This document shows, piece by piece, positions 22,867-32,893 of a stretch of 64,000 bases of DNA. The notes beneath the pieces were generated by a model. The model had not been told where the DNA came from. It did not search any database and saw only the letters and a list, made by a program, of their open reading frames with translations. Position 1 is the stretch's first letter; every line of letters begins with the position of its first letter. The stretch is from Oreohelix idahoensis (Eukaryota; Mollusca; Gastropoda; Stylommatophora; Oreohelicidae), in the NCBI GenBank assembly GCA_024509875.1, contig JAMPIV010012235.1, positions 372,001 to 436,000 on the forward strand, read 5' to 3'. Made by a program: the position numbers and the translations under genes.

Positions 22867-23955
22867 TGGAATTTTTTCAGAAGAACGAACTACAAAAAAA
22901 ATGAGACATTTGTCCTTTCGAGCCGAAACGAACATTATTTGCATAAACACCGGTGACGTCATGCCCTTGACGACAGATGAACGGTTGGAAAAGCCAGCAG
23001 CTGACAATGTCCGTCAAACAAACTTATTTGCAGCTTTCAAACATGAAATGAAACCTATTGCTGACTTTCTCAATGATACAAACAAGCTCTAGAGTCCGTC
23101 GGCGAAGCATATAATGTACGATATTACCGCCAAAACAAGATAAGTCACTGATTTTAAAGGTTAAAATATTTCGTCCTGTTTGTCCAAATAATGCCATGTT
23201 CTTTTTTCTATGTATCCATGTTAAATATTGTTTCTGTCCGTTTTTCATGTAGCGGGTATGGTTGGGCGGCGGTTCATAATGAATAAAATGGCTCTCAGGA
23301 TGCCGATATTCATTCTGAATGTTCCTAAGGCTGTGAATTAATAGCACCTCGCGAAGAAAGCTTCGAATTATCGTTATCGGTGATCGTTTGGTTCGGATTT
23401 GCATTAATTCACTTTGCATGTTAGGTGTATAGTCATGTTATAACTGTTGTTTTCTGATGTATTTGGTTCTTATTTTTATTCATTTACAGTCCTATGTTCG
23501 TAATCTATCTTGTTATTCTGATCTAGCTATCTTTAATTTTAATTAAATGTATTGTATTAACGTCAAATGAGTCCTGTGACGTCATCATTCTTAGTGCCAA
23601 ATATGTTCGTTTCCTTCAGTTAACCTTCACCCTTCTACATTTCCTGTTACTAAACTTGGTTTTATAATATCATTTATTTTTGTGAAAATGTCACTTTTGT
23701 ATTGTGCTACTGTTCTGTACTCCTTGGTTAACCCATTGTATTGTTTGTATGCATTTCATCCTTCTATAATTTAATATTAATGCCATAATTTCTTCATTAA
23801 TAATAGTGTAAATGAATATGATTAAATTTTTATCAGCTTTGATGAGGAATTAGGGACTTTGCATATATTTGCAGTAGTGGTCCTAGAAATGGGCAATGCA
23901 CTTTATGCCTCATGATTATGGCATAATATATAATGGTTAATTATTAAAACTTTAT
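22867..23955 (+). other. Gypsy-1 untranslated leader
   Basis: About 1.1 kb between the primer-binding site and the LINE insertion. It holds one short frame (22850-23092) without a motif. Blocks such as GGATGCCGATATT and TTAGGGACTTTGCA recur at matching places in the Gypsy-2 leader (37172-38735), so the leader is shared ancestry rather than random filler. Confidence 0.6.
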
Positions 23956-23964
23956 AACATATTA

Positions 23965-24537
23965 CTTAGGATCAATCATTAACAGCTCTGGCGACTGTGC
24001 AGTAGAAATTAAAAGAAGACTTGCAATTGCTTCACATAAGCTAATACAGATGAAAAACCTATGGCAAGGCACAAGCAAAGAAACAAAGTTACAACTGATC
24101 AGAGCATGTATATTCCCAGTAGCAACATACGGCTGCGAGACTTGGACACTCAATAAAACAGTTGCAAAAAAGATTACATCATTCGAAATGAAATGCTACA
24201 GAAGGATGTTGAGAATACCCTGGACAGAAAAAAAGACCAACAGAGAAGTACTGCACTCACTAAACGTACAGGAACATTGGCTCCTAAATACCATCGCAAT
24301 AAGGAAGCTGAAATTTTTCGGTCATATAAAAAGACATAATAGTCTGGAAAAAACAGTGATGGAAGGCATGGTCCCTGGAAAAAGGGGAAGGGGTCGACCT
24401 AGACGACGGTGGACCCAGGACATCACAGAGAGTCTGAACTTGTCTTTGGCTGATGCAGGTCGACTTGCCCAGAATCGTGATGCGTTCAGAGCAGCTGTAA
24501 TGGAGACAACGTTCTGGAAAGAATACGTCACATGATG
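23965..24537 (+). mobile_element. 5'-truncated LINE inserted in the Gypsy-1 leader
   Basis: Flanked by the 9 bp direct repeat AACATATTA (23956-23964 and 24538-24546). Gypsy-2 has uninterrupted leader sequence at the corresponding point (near 38350). The insert carries an open frame of 161 codons (24050-24535): QLIRACIFPVATYGCETW, KITSFEMKCYRRMLRIPWT, LKFFGHIKRH and GKRGRGRPRRRWTQDI, ending before a short TGA-type tail. These are the C-terminal landmarks of RTE-like LINE polyproteins, of a family different from the one at 11874. It is younger than the split between the two Gypsy families. Confidence 0.9.
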
Positions 24538-24904
24538 AACATATTAATACATATTTAATATAAATTAGTACACTTTCTCAGTACTATATTGTGAACTTAG
24601 TGACAATTAAGACTAATTATTTGGGGATAATACACATAATTATTAAATATTAATATTAAGCGCTTGATATAATTTCAGCAGCTTATATAACTAACTATCA
24701 TAACTATTTATGATAGATATCAGTGAGTATATATAATATTTTTACAAAATATTATAGATTGTGGAACTTATACATAACATTACAGAAATATTACAATTTC
24801 TTATAATAATTACTCATTCGTTGAGTAATTATAATTATCGACATAGATTCCAGTGGTGATTACAAGACATAAGTAATTGAATACTTAAATAAATTAACGT
24901 CAAG

Positions 24905-27454
24905 ATGCTTAACTTAGACTATTTTATTAAAAATGGTAAGGATTTTGGAAAAAAAGGAGAACTTCTCGAGGCTTATGCATTGGCTGAATTTGCAAAATAT
25001 AAGGCAGAAGAGGAGGAAAGGAAAGCTATTGCTAAAGCAGAGAGAGAAGAATTAAGACAAGAAGAAGAAAGAAAGATAGCGAGAGATGAAATCCTACGGA
25101 TTGAAGAAGAGAATAAATTGAAACGACAAGAAATCATATTGCAGCAAGAAATGGAATTGCAACGGCTTAAATTGGAAACAGCAAAACTTAATTCGCAGAG
25201 TGCTGCAGAAAGCCAAAATGATAATGCTCAATCTGGATCTTCATCCACCCGACTTAAGGGCAATTATTACTTTAAATTACCACCATTCAAATTACACGTG
25301 GACGACCTTTCATCGTGGCTGGCGCGCTTTGAGGATATATGTAAGGTCAATAACCTTGACAAAACTGCATGGGCACTTAAACTTAAGGAATTTCTGGATG
25401 GCGAACCTGCAAGTGCAGCACAAAACATTGATCCTACATTAGCCACAGACTATGAGGCCATTAAGACGTTGTTATTACGTCGTTTCCACTTGAACGAAGA
25501 GGCATGTAGATTACGTTTCAAAAGTTTATTGCCAGATAACAATAAAGATTTCACAGGTTTTATTGCTAACATACGCAATACTTTTAACAGATGGGTTGAA
25601 CTGGCAGGTGTCAACAAATCTTACGACAAATTAGTTGATTTATTATTAAGGGATAAAGTATTATCTTCTGTCAGTCCACCATTCTTTGCTTATCTACAAG
25701 AAAGAAAACCAGAATCTATTGATGAGTTAGAAAATATTTCTTTAAATTACTGCACAGCTCATCCGAATGCTAATATTTCTGGCTCGTTGATAAGAGAACC
25801 ACTTCCTGTAGCCTCCAATATGGCATATCATAATCATAAAAAACCTAGAACACACAGTGTGGACAGAGGTAGGTTCAAAGGAAACTATGACATTAATTTT
25901 CATAAGGGACAGAATAACTTTAACAATAACTTTAATAGAGGAAGACAACAAACCAGAAATTATTCACCTCAGTCAAGATACAACAGTAATCCACGTAACT
26001 CAAGTTATAATCGGTCATATCAATATAATAATGGTAACAATTGGAAGAATAGCGATAATTATAACTCGAGACATCGAGATAACAATTATAATAGGCGACA
26101 ACGAGATAATTCAACTAATTATTCTCGTAATCGTTCTCATTCTCGTGGATCTTCACATTATAACCATAATACCGGGGCAGCAGTGACAAATGATATCACC
26201 CCTAAGGTTCAGGTTCCACCTAACGATAATACAATGAATTCTTCTGCTGCATGCTTTGCTATAAATTATAACGTGGCAAATAGTTGCCCACAATGCAATC
26301 TTATTTTTCAGAAGGCAAAAGAGACAGTGCTAAACTGCGGACACATTACACCAGAAGTAGGTCTTGCAGCCAATGATGGAACAGGCTCTCTGATTTTTAA
26401 CAGAGGGATAGTAAATGGTTCTGTAGTTTCTGTATTGAGAGACTCGGGGTCCACAACCATTGGAGTGCGACAGTCGCTAGTACATCCTAGCTGTGCAACG
26501 GGGGAATATGTCCGTTGCATGACTTTTGGGGGAACTATTGAGTTTTACCCCACAGCTCTTGTCCATGTTAATACACCTTTCTTTTCAGGACAAGTTAAGG
26601 TATGCATGCTTCAGAATCCAACTGCAGATCTGATGTTGGGACGCATCCATGGTAGTAAGGATTGTTCCCCACAGGAAATTGAGGAATGGGAATTAAAGAA
26701 TGTGCAATCTTATTGCAATGCTAACGCTGTTATTGCAACAGCTACATTACGGGCCAACAAAATAAATACATGTGGCACAGTTTTCTCCAATTTCAGTCTC
26801 AGTACCATTCTGGAAATCGATAAGAAGAAGGATAAGACTCTCCCACAGGATAAAAAGTATACTAAACTACCAGTCCATCCTAGGAAGATTAGAAAATCAT
26901 TTCGAGGCAGATATACCTTTTCTCAAGAGAATGCCGCCAAGTCGGAAGATAGATGTTGGCGACAGGATCATATTAACAGTGATCTGAATAAAATGGTTGA
27001 AAATGGGAAAAGAAGGGATGTCCCAAACAAAGGTAATGATGGTGAAGTTCTTATGAACTTAACTAATAAAATTAGGACAAATAAATATGTCAATCATTAT
27101 GAGACATCATCTCATAAGACTACCATATCCAAAAGATTAAATAGAAGAACTATTTATCACGTTAGTGACACTGATCCCACTTACATTGGGAAGGGTGCAT
27201 ATTCTCGCACCGTGTTAGTGCGCAATCTGCCACAAGGTTCCAGATGGCAGGCACTTAGCAATTTCTTTAATGACACGGCAGACGTTATGTTTGTACGGTT
27301 GTTGTCACCTACCAATGACAGGTATGGTGAAGCTATAGTTACATTTCGTAACAATAGAGATGCTCGAATGGTCATCGAGCATGATAATGGTGCTTACTTT
27401 AACCATCATTGTCTACGGTTACAATTAGTACCTAATGCTGCGTCACGCAGATAA
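24905..27454 (+). CDS. gag-pro: Gypsy-1 gag-protease with C-terminal RRM-like domain (849 aa)
   Basis: The start ATG follows the leader, in a context (ACGTCAAG then ATG) shared with Gypsy-2. Residues ~20-100 form a highly charged coiled coil (EEEERKAIAKAEREELR). Residues ~115-285 look like a gag capsid core (FKLPPFKLHVDDLSSWLARFE, then LLLRRFHLNEEACRLRFKSL). Residues ~300-430 are rich in Arg, Asn and Tyr, probably RNA-binding. A Cys/His cluster CPQCN...LNCGH lies near 460-475. An aspartic protease follows, with LRDSGSTTIG (DSG at ~513) and LMLGRIHG at ~576. After a basic linker, residues ~766-849 match an RNA recognition motif: VLVRNLPQGSRWQALSNFF (RNP2-like) and RYGEAIVTF (RNP1-like). The GEA(I/L)V form resembles quasi-RRMs. 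No integrase core is found. The frame is fully open. Confidence 0.9.
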   Translation: MLNLDYFIKNGKDFGKKGELLEAYALAEFAKYKAEEEERKAIAKAEREELRQEEERKIARDEILRIEEENKLKRQEIILQQEMELQRLKLETAKLNSQSAAESQNDNAQSGSSSTRLKGNYYFKLPPFKLHVDDLSSWLARFEDICKVNNLDKTAWALKLKEFLDGEPASAAQNIDPTLATDYEAIKTLLLRRFHLNEEACRLRFKSLLPDNNKDFTGFIANIRNTFNRWVELAGVNKSYDKLVDLLLRDKVLSSVSPPFFAYLQERKPESIDELENISLNYCTAHPNANISGSLIREPLPVASNMAYHNHKKPRTHSVDRGRFKGNYDINFHKGQNNFNNNFNRGRQQTRNYSPQSRYNSNPRNSSYNRSYQYNNGNNWKNSDNYNSRHRDNNYNRRQRDNSTNYSRNRSHSRGSSHYNHNTGAAVTNDITPKVQVPPNDNTMNSSAACFAINYNVANSCPQCNLIFQKAKETVLNCGHITPEVGLAANDGTGSLIFNRGIVNGSVVSVLRDSGSTTIGVRQSLVHPSCATGEYVRCMTFGGTIEFYPTALVHVNTPFFSGQVKVCMLQNPTADLMLGRIHGSKDCSPQEIEEWELKNVQSYCNANAVIATATLRANKINTCGTVFSNFSLSTILEIDKKKDKTLPQDKKYTKLPVHPRKIRKSFRGRYTFSQENAAKSEDRCWRQDHINSDLNKMVENGKRRDVPNKGNDGEVLMNLTNKIRTNKYVNHYETSSHKTTISKRLNRRTIYHVSDTDPTYIGKGAYSRTVLVRNLPQGSRWQALSNFFNDTADVMFVRLLSPTNDRYGEAIVTFRNNRDARMVIEHDNGAYFNHHCLRLQLVPNAASRR

Positions 27455-27488
27455 CATGCTATGGTAATACAATTGTCTCATATCATTG

Positions 27489-29201
27489 ATGACTCATCAT
27501 AGTCATTCATCATTTCTTTTCTTTACTGGTCCTTATAAGGTTACTGATAAAATTTCAGACGTTGATTACGTCTTAGATATCAAGGGACACAGAAAGATAT
27601 TCCATATTAATATGCTCAAGCAATTTCATACACGTCCTATACACTTACAATCAATTTTTCATGAATTAGATGACAATACTGTATCTACTTGTCATTATTC
27701 TAATTTATCTGTTATACAAGAGGAAGAATCTTCTTTTCCTGAAGTGCAGATGCCTTTACCTGTACTTACTGTCCAATCTACTGAATCTTGGCGTGATGTG
27801 ACCATTTCTTCTACGATTACACCGCAACAGCATCAACGCGTTGCTAATCTTCTACAATCTTTCCCAGATGTGTTAACTGATGTACCGGGTTGCACATCTG
27901 TAATTAGTCACGATATAATTCTGAATGATGATACACCAATTCGTGTTCATCCTTATTCTGTACCTCTACATTTTCTGAGTAAGACATCTCAGGAACTCGA
28001 ACAGATGATATCATTAGGTATTATTGAGACTAGTACATCTCCATTTTCTTCTCCTTTAGTCATTGTCCGGAAAAAGGACAACAACATACGTTTATGTGTT
28101 GACTATAGGAAACTTAATGCGCAGACAGTACCGGATAATGAACCACATCCTATCCTTGACGATTTACTTTCTCGTCTATCCAATGCTACACTTTTCACTA
28201 AAATTGACTTAACTAAAGGTTATTGGCAGATTCCACTAACCGAAAGAGCCAAATACTACACAGCATTCTCAACTCCACGAGGTCTTTACCAGTGGAACGT
28301 GATGCCTTCTGGGCTAATGAATGCTCCAGCTACCTTTATTCGCATGATGCGAAAAATTTTAGCAGGTAGATCAGATATAATTACCTACGTTGACGACATA
28401 TGTTTGTTTAGTTCATCATTTGAGGAACATTTTTTGGGTCTTAAATCAGTTTTGGAAATATTGCGGGATAACCATTTAACCGCTAAACCAACTAAAATTC
28501 AAATAGCGTGTAATGAGATAACATTCCTGGGGCACATTATTGGATCGGGACGTATCCAAACAATTCCCAGTACAGTTTCTAAAATATTAAATTTATCTGT
28601 TCCTCAAACGAAGAAACAGGTTAGGAGTCTGTTAGGTTTAATCCAATACTATAGCAGATTTGTACCTCACCTATCATCCATCACGGCTGTCCTGTCTTCG
28701 TTACTAAAGAAGAACATGCCTTTAAGGATAAATTGGACCGACGAATGTGACAAAACTTTTCGCGCTATCTTAAACATATTTTCATGCCCACCTGTTTTAA
28801 GATTACCAGATGCTTCTAAAAAGTTTGTTCTACGTACAGATGCGAGTAATTACGGACTCGGGGCATGTCTACTGCAATATCATGATGATGTCCTTCACCC
28901 TGTAATGTACATCTCACGCAAACTAAAACCTCCGGAGATGAAATATTCCACTGTGGATCGAGAATTGCTCTCCGTAATCTGGGCAATTACCAAGTTGGAA
29001 AAGTTTTTATTGGGATCTCCATTTCTGATCCAGACTGATCAGAAATCAGTAGCAGCATTACGTCGCTCAAACCATAAAAGTGCTAAACTTGCACGATTTG
29101 CTATTACGTTGCAACCCTACGAATTCGAAATACAGTCGATACCTGGAACTGAAAACGTCATAGCCGACACGTTGTCCAGACATCCTACGGATTCTGAATG
29201 A
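27489..29201 (+). CDS. pol: Gypsy-1 pol: integrase GPY tail, reverse transcriptase, RNase H (570 aa)
   Basis: Starts 34 bases after the gag-pro stop in another frame, so it needs frameshifting, re-initiation or splicing. Residues ~14-50 are the integrase C-terminal GPY/F module (GPYKVTDKISDVDYVL, KIFHINMLKQFH). RT follows with LCVDYRKLN (~201), FTKIDLTKGYWQIPL, and YVDD (~299, IITYVDDICLF). RNase H has LRTDASNYGLGACLLQ (~450), YSTVDRELLSVIWAI, QTDQKSVAALRR and ENVIADTLSRHP. GPY upstream of RT means integrase precedes RT, the order known for the Gmr1-like branch of Gypsy elements and opposite to most Ty3/Gypsy. The catalytic integrase part is missing, though RT and RNase H look intact. Confidence 0.92.
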   Translation: MTHHSHSSFLFFTGPYKVTDKISDVDYVLDIKGHRKIFHINMLKQFHTRPIHLQSIFHELDDNTVSTCHYSNLSVIQEEESSFPEVQMPLPVLTVQSTESWRDVTISSTITPQQHQRVANLLQSFPDVLTDVPGCTSVISHDIILNDDTPIRVHPYSVPLHFLSKTSQELEQMISLGIIETSTSPFSSPLVIVRKKDNNIRLCVDYRKLNAQTVPDNEPHPILDDLLSRLSNATLFTKIDLTKGYWQIPLTERAKYYTAFSTPRGLYQWNVMPSGLMNAPATFIRMMRKILAGRSDIITYVDDICLFSSSFEEHFLGLKSVLEILRDNHLTAKPTKIQIACNEITFLGHIIGSGRIQTIPSTVSKILNLSVPQTKKQVRSLLGLIQYYSRFVPHLSSITAVLSSLLKKNMPLRINWTDECDKTFRAILNIFSCPPVLRLPDASKKFVLRTDASNYGLGACLLQYHDDVLHPVMYISRKLKPPEMKYSTVDRELLSVIWAITKLEKFLLGSPFLIQTDQKSVAALRRSNHKSAKLARFAITLQPYEFEIQSIPGTENVIADTLSRHPTDSE

Positions 29202-29642
29202 ATATAACAATTTCAAGAAAATGTTCTGACTGATCAAGCATTACATTTGCAATGAACGGTATTGATATCAAGTCAGAATATACAACAATTCAGTTGGACT
29301 TCCTACCTAAATAAGGACATTTCGAAATAAACTATTGTGATAAAAATATCAAGTTTCACGGATCGTTTGAAAATTTGAACTTCTATTCCACTTTGAGTAT
29401 CACTCATTTCGATTGAAAACTGTTAAAAAGGAACAATCTCTGATGTAGAAATATTTCTTTTACTCTCACTATTTCTCACATTAATTAGTTAGTCTATACA
29501 TACAACAAATTAATTTTAGTTAATTAGAATAATTTTTAGTGACAGTGACATTTCCTTGTTTAATGTAAGGACATTTCCTTGTTTAATGTTTTATGTATAT
29601 AATATGACGTTGATTTTATTATAATATATTACTGACATGACT

Positions 29643-29683
29643 GCGACACTGTTCTAGATAGAACATCGTAGGTCATACGTCGG
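29643..29683 (+). promoter_or_regulatory. Conserved nested stem-loop upstream of the Gypsy-1 3' LTR
   Basis: Inner stem TGTTCT/AGAACA (29650-29655 with 29660-29665) sits inside an outer GCGAC/GTCG pairing. The same structure with different bases is at 43456-43496 in Gypsy-2, where the inner stem is TGCTCT/AGAGCA. The T-A to C-G change keeps pairing. A role in packaging, export or reverse transcription is inference. Confidence 0.6.
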
Positions 29684-29722
29684 GTTTTGTTAAATTTTTG
29701 ATAATTTGATTAATATTGTTCA

Positions 29723-29774
29723 AAAAAAAATCTATTTCATAGATTTTTTTTTTGCCCCCGTCTGACAGGAAATC
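29723..29774 (+). promoter_or_regulatory. Palindrome and polypurine-region of Gypsy-1
   Basis: AAAAAAAATCTAT, loop TTC, ATAGATTTTTTTT is a perfect 13 bp-arm hairpin, followed by GCCCCCG and then GACAGGAAATC directly before the 3' LTR. Gypsy-2 has the same arms with loop CGA at 43543-43571. GACAGGAAAT is a candidate plus-strand primer, though purine content is modest. Confidence 0.6.
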
Positions 29775-30622
29775 TGTTACGGTGTTATTTTTTTAAATGA
29801 TGGCGTCTGCTGGGGTTTACCCATGCGCAACGTTTAGGGGTCATTAATATTTATAGAATATGTCGATATTTTACGGTATAGTGAACGCGAAATATATGCG
29901 GAGATTATGACGCATTCGCGTTGGGAAGGTCACGCCGGGTGACTTGGTTACAGGGCCTTTGTTACGCTATCCGTCAAGCAAGAAGGTCGTGTCTTGTATT
30001 TCTTCCAAGGAAATAAGGCTGAGTATATAGCCTATATATTTATAGATGAATCGATGTAGACTTCAGGGTCAGTTCGGAAATTAATCTAAGCATGAGATTA
30101 ATTAAATTAAACTAATAATGGAAGAAGAATCGTATTATGATTCAATTTGTAGATGTCAAGAACTCATGTGCTCATTTCTGGCTGTTGACTATAACAGCGC
30201 ACGTATATAGCCACGATGTTCTTCTGACACATTGTTTTGACACGGACGGATACATACTGATATTATTTGGAATTCAAGTGTTACGCTGAATTGTACATGA
30301 AACCTTTTGTGAATGTCGATTATCGTTTTGTATGAATCTTAATACATGTGGACTCTAAGCAGAAGGCTTGATCCTTTATTTACGTTTCGGGTTCGGTTCT
30401 ACAACTGTTGGTGTTTACCTTTGTCAGCACGATAACTCTCCCACAAGGGAAATCAAATACTATAGACTATGCAAATCAGAACGTCGAAGGGATGTTCTGA
30501 TGCCCAGAGCTAACCAGTCTAACCAACATTGCTATGTCTACAGAGTGACTTTATTATTCAATAATAATACCATAACGAAGGAACCGCAACACCAACCACA
30601 CCACCACCACCGACCCGTCACA
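29775..30622 (+). repeat. Gypsy-1 3' LTR
   Basis: 848 bp, TGTTACGG...GTCACA, about 99.6 percent identical by eye to the 5' LTR at 21999-22845. Confidence 0.95.
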
Positions 30623-30763
30623 CTCAGCCCACTCGACTTTTACTTGTGGGAGCACTTGAACACACTGGGTGTGTGCCAGAAAAAGATACGAAACATAAAA
30701 TGAGTTTGTTTTTTTAAAAGCGACCATTTTCCCTACCTATGAAGACTTTTGAATCACCCTGCA
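30623..30763 (+). mobile_element. Right part of the DNA transposon split by Gypsy-1
   Basis: Resumes the frame with SPLDFYLWEHLNTLGV to a stop at about 30703, then ends in GACTTTTGAATCACCCTGC, the inverse of the left end at 21899. SPDLSPLDFYLW is the third catalytic block of IS630-Tc1-mariner-type transposases of the DUF4817-associated group; that name is from memory of the family. Confidence 0.75.
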
Positions 30764-30808
30764 TTTACTTGCTTCAAAACTGTCTCTTTACTTCAAAAGT
30801 ACTTTCAG

Positions 30809-30990
30809 CATCTGTTTGGTAGAGTGGTTAGCCTCTCGCGGAATAGTTACCAGGTTTCAGGTTCGAAATCTGGTTGCGTCATGCTACAGTCTATCCAAAT
30901 ATAACTGGGTACCTGACCATGCTCGTGAGTTAGGGAAGACAAAGGCAGCGGGGAAGGGAATTGGGCATCACACCTCATAAAGCTGGTATA
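30809..30990 (+). mobile_element. tRNA-derived SINE
   Basis: A tRNA-like head has a pol III A box TGGTAGAGTGG (30817-30827) and B box GGTTCGAAATC (30860-30870), 32 bases apart as in tRNA genes. It is followed by a non-tRNA body (GGGTACCTGACC, GAATTGGGCATCACACC) and an AT-rich end (GTAAGTAAATAAATTAAG). A functional tRNA is unlikely: the acceptor ends do not pair and the body continues. Confidence 0.8.
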
Positions 30991-31033
30991 GTGTAAGTAA
31001 ATAAATTAAGGGGTTGCTGTAAAACTGGTAAGG

Positions 31034-31136
<103 letters not shown>

Positions 31137-31180
31137 AATAAAACGGTATTGAATCCGTTTTACAAATTAACAGTTCACAT

Positions 31181-31225
31181 GAAACAAGGGACGTTTCGGG
31201 TTAAACCCTTCGTCAGCCACAGTTA
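31181..31225 (-). ncRNA. Hammerhead ribozyme-like motif
   Basis: On the minus strand: CTGACGA, then A, GGGTT-T-AACCC (stem II), then GAAAC and GTC. CTGANGA and GAAA are the two invariant boxes of the hammerhead core, and GTC fits the NUH cleavage triplet with a very short stem III. One extra A follows the CTGANGA box, and stem I is weak in the flanks. Penelope-like elements are known to carry minimal hammerheads with tiny stem III, and a broken Penelope-like RT on the same strand lies 1.7 kb upstream (32894-33560). A further hairpin, AAAACGG/CCGTTTT at 31139-31161, lies next to it. Self-cleavage is unproven. Confidence 0.6.
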
Positions 31226-31230
31226 CAAAC

Positions 31231-32055
31231 AGGCAACAAGGACAAGAAATATAGATTATAGACTGCAAATATGTAATATATGTAAACACAGATGAAGAGC
31301 AATAATAAATCAAATCATTCGACAATCCTCTCTGTGATGTCACCTGTTTGTTACCCGGTCATCCTGGCTTGCGGTGAGCAACTGAGATAAAAAAGTCGCT
31401 GGCGTGTTTAGATTGAACCGCTGATAAGATGACTCATTTGGTAACCCAGATGGGCAGACACGGAGTTTTTGCGTACTCATACGACAGATAACGAGATTAC
31501 TGTCTGTGTGACACATGTGGGCAGACAAGTGTGACATAATCGCTTCCGGGCCGACTTGTTATGACAACATTACTTTCTAATAAAGTAATAAGTATTACAG
31601 CTTACACATGTTGTCATTTGAGTTCCCCGATCTGTTTGTAAGTTTGTACACAAGGACATCAGTCATCATATTACCATATATGGGAGAGTTGACCTCTGCC
31701 TTACGTTCAAAATTATCCGATGTCGGAATATTTTTGAAATCATCACACCCTATCTGCATGATTTGAAATGATTGCATCTTTCTGATTAGATTCATAACAA
31801 CAATGTCTGGGAAGATAGGAATATAGTCTGACCATTTCGCAGTTTTATTTCACTGTGAATTTCACGCTCGCCAAAACAACATCAGACCTCGCCAGAGTGA
31901 AGACTAGATTCATAATTCCTTTTTTTAACCGGACCTTTTATTGGAGAACCAAATAAGACTTACAAAGCACAGGAAATCTCTACATTTTAATAAGGAACAC
32001 CGGGAATAGGAAGCTGAAGAAAAATACGGAGTCAGAGAGGGAATCTATTGTCAAA
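31231..32055. other. No recognisable gene
   Basis: Two minus-strand open frames (31340-31537 and 31595-31795, 65-66 codons) have no motif I recognise. The region lies between the hammerhead-like motif and LTR-like copy C and may include remains of the Penelope-like element. I did not find a GIY-YIG endonuclease motif. Confidence 0.4.
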
Positions 32056-32059
32056 TTAA

Positions 32060-32892
32060 AGACACCCCACACGCGTGTAAGAGACCGACGTCTCTTTTAT
32101 TCATCTGAGCAACAAGTCTGTAGCTAGGATTGGCTTATTGGTGGTACCAGCAGAAAGTACCATCTCTGGAACAAGAAGGGAACCGTGGCTTAAGCTTTAA
32201 GACGAAGGACGCACGTGGTAGACTCTCCTTGACGTTTCAGGAAACGAGCTACCCCCGACAACCTTGATCAGAGACGAGCGTGAGCAGAGTGAAAAGAACC
32301 AACCCATAAGAAGGAGCAGAACCGTCATTGGCAGCTAAGTTCAAATATATGCTGCCACTTGAACTTCTTGTAATATCTCACATTCCATAAAGACTGTGAG
32401 GATAACTTTTCTTGATCCATAACTACTCAAATTATTTTCCAACTGTTAAAACCTAAAGTGATTATTAAATTTTGTTATTTGTAATGTTACAAATTTAACT
32501 TCGATTTAATCATTTTAAAATTACTGCATGTTTGTCTCAGTCAAATTACTACACACACTCTAAACAGAGCTATACTAGAATAATAGAATTCCACTAAGTA
32601 AATCAGGGGTGGGGGCTTAAACGAGCTGAACTTAAGAAGTGCTTAAATCCTTCACAAAAGCGTCGGCAGAATTACAGAGTTAACATACTCAGCCAAAGCA
32701 GTATTGTTCTCGCTTATTCTGAATATCTTGTGAAGACTCCCTTTGTAATAGAAGTGTCATCACCTTCTATCTACATCTCTGCCATGAGTAATCTTGTGCG
32801 AAGGTAGATACCTTTGAAGCCAATATTAGATACTCTTGAGTTTTGGCCACTGTTGGACCACTACTGCAAAGCAGGGGAGGCAATACCGTCAC
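32060..32892 (+). mobile_element. LTR-like dispersed repeat, copy C, inserted in a Penelope-like element
   Basis: Aligned in order with copies A and B: TTCATCTGAGCAACAAGTCTG, GAACCAAC...GGAGCAGAACCG, GGGGGCTTAAACGAGC near 32612, TTCACAAAAGCGTCGG, CTATCTACATCTCTGCC, GTTTTGGCCACTGTTGGACC, and the end at CCGTCAC (32892). Its right edge is sharp because the Penelope RT frame stops matching exactly there, after NSFEF. The left edge is approximate. Confidence 0.6.
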
Positions 32893-32893
32893 A

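Larger units (their letters stand above)
21999..30622 (+). mobile_element. Gypsy-1: complete LTR retrotransposon (8.6 kb)
   Basis: Both LTRs begin TGTTACGG and end GTCACA, and the element is flanked by a 5 bp duplication CTCAG (21994-21998 and 30623-30627). Internal order is a possible primer-binding site, a long leader, a LINE insertion (23965-24537), an 849-codon gag-protease-RRM frame, a frame with integrase GPY tail, RT and RNase H, then a structured 3' region and the 3' LTR. By eye the LTRs differ at only three positions over about 848 bp, so the insertion is recent. The integrase zinc finger and DDE core are absent, so it would need integrase supplied in trans. Confidence 0.95.

Noticed and set aside
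30809..30885. Functional tRNA gene
   Set aside because: Pol III boxes are good but acceptor and anticodon stems do not form a complete cloverleaf, and a SINE body follows.
31340..31795. GIY-YIG endonuclease of the Penelope-like element
   Set aside because: I looked for GIY/YIG and the Cys-rich linker on the minus strand and did not find them in these frames.
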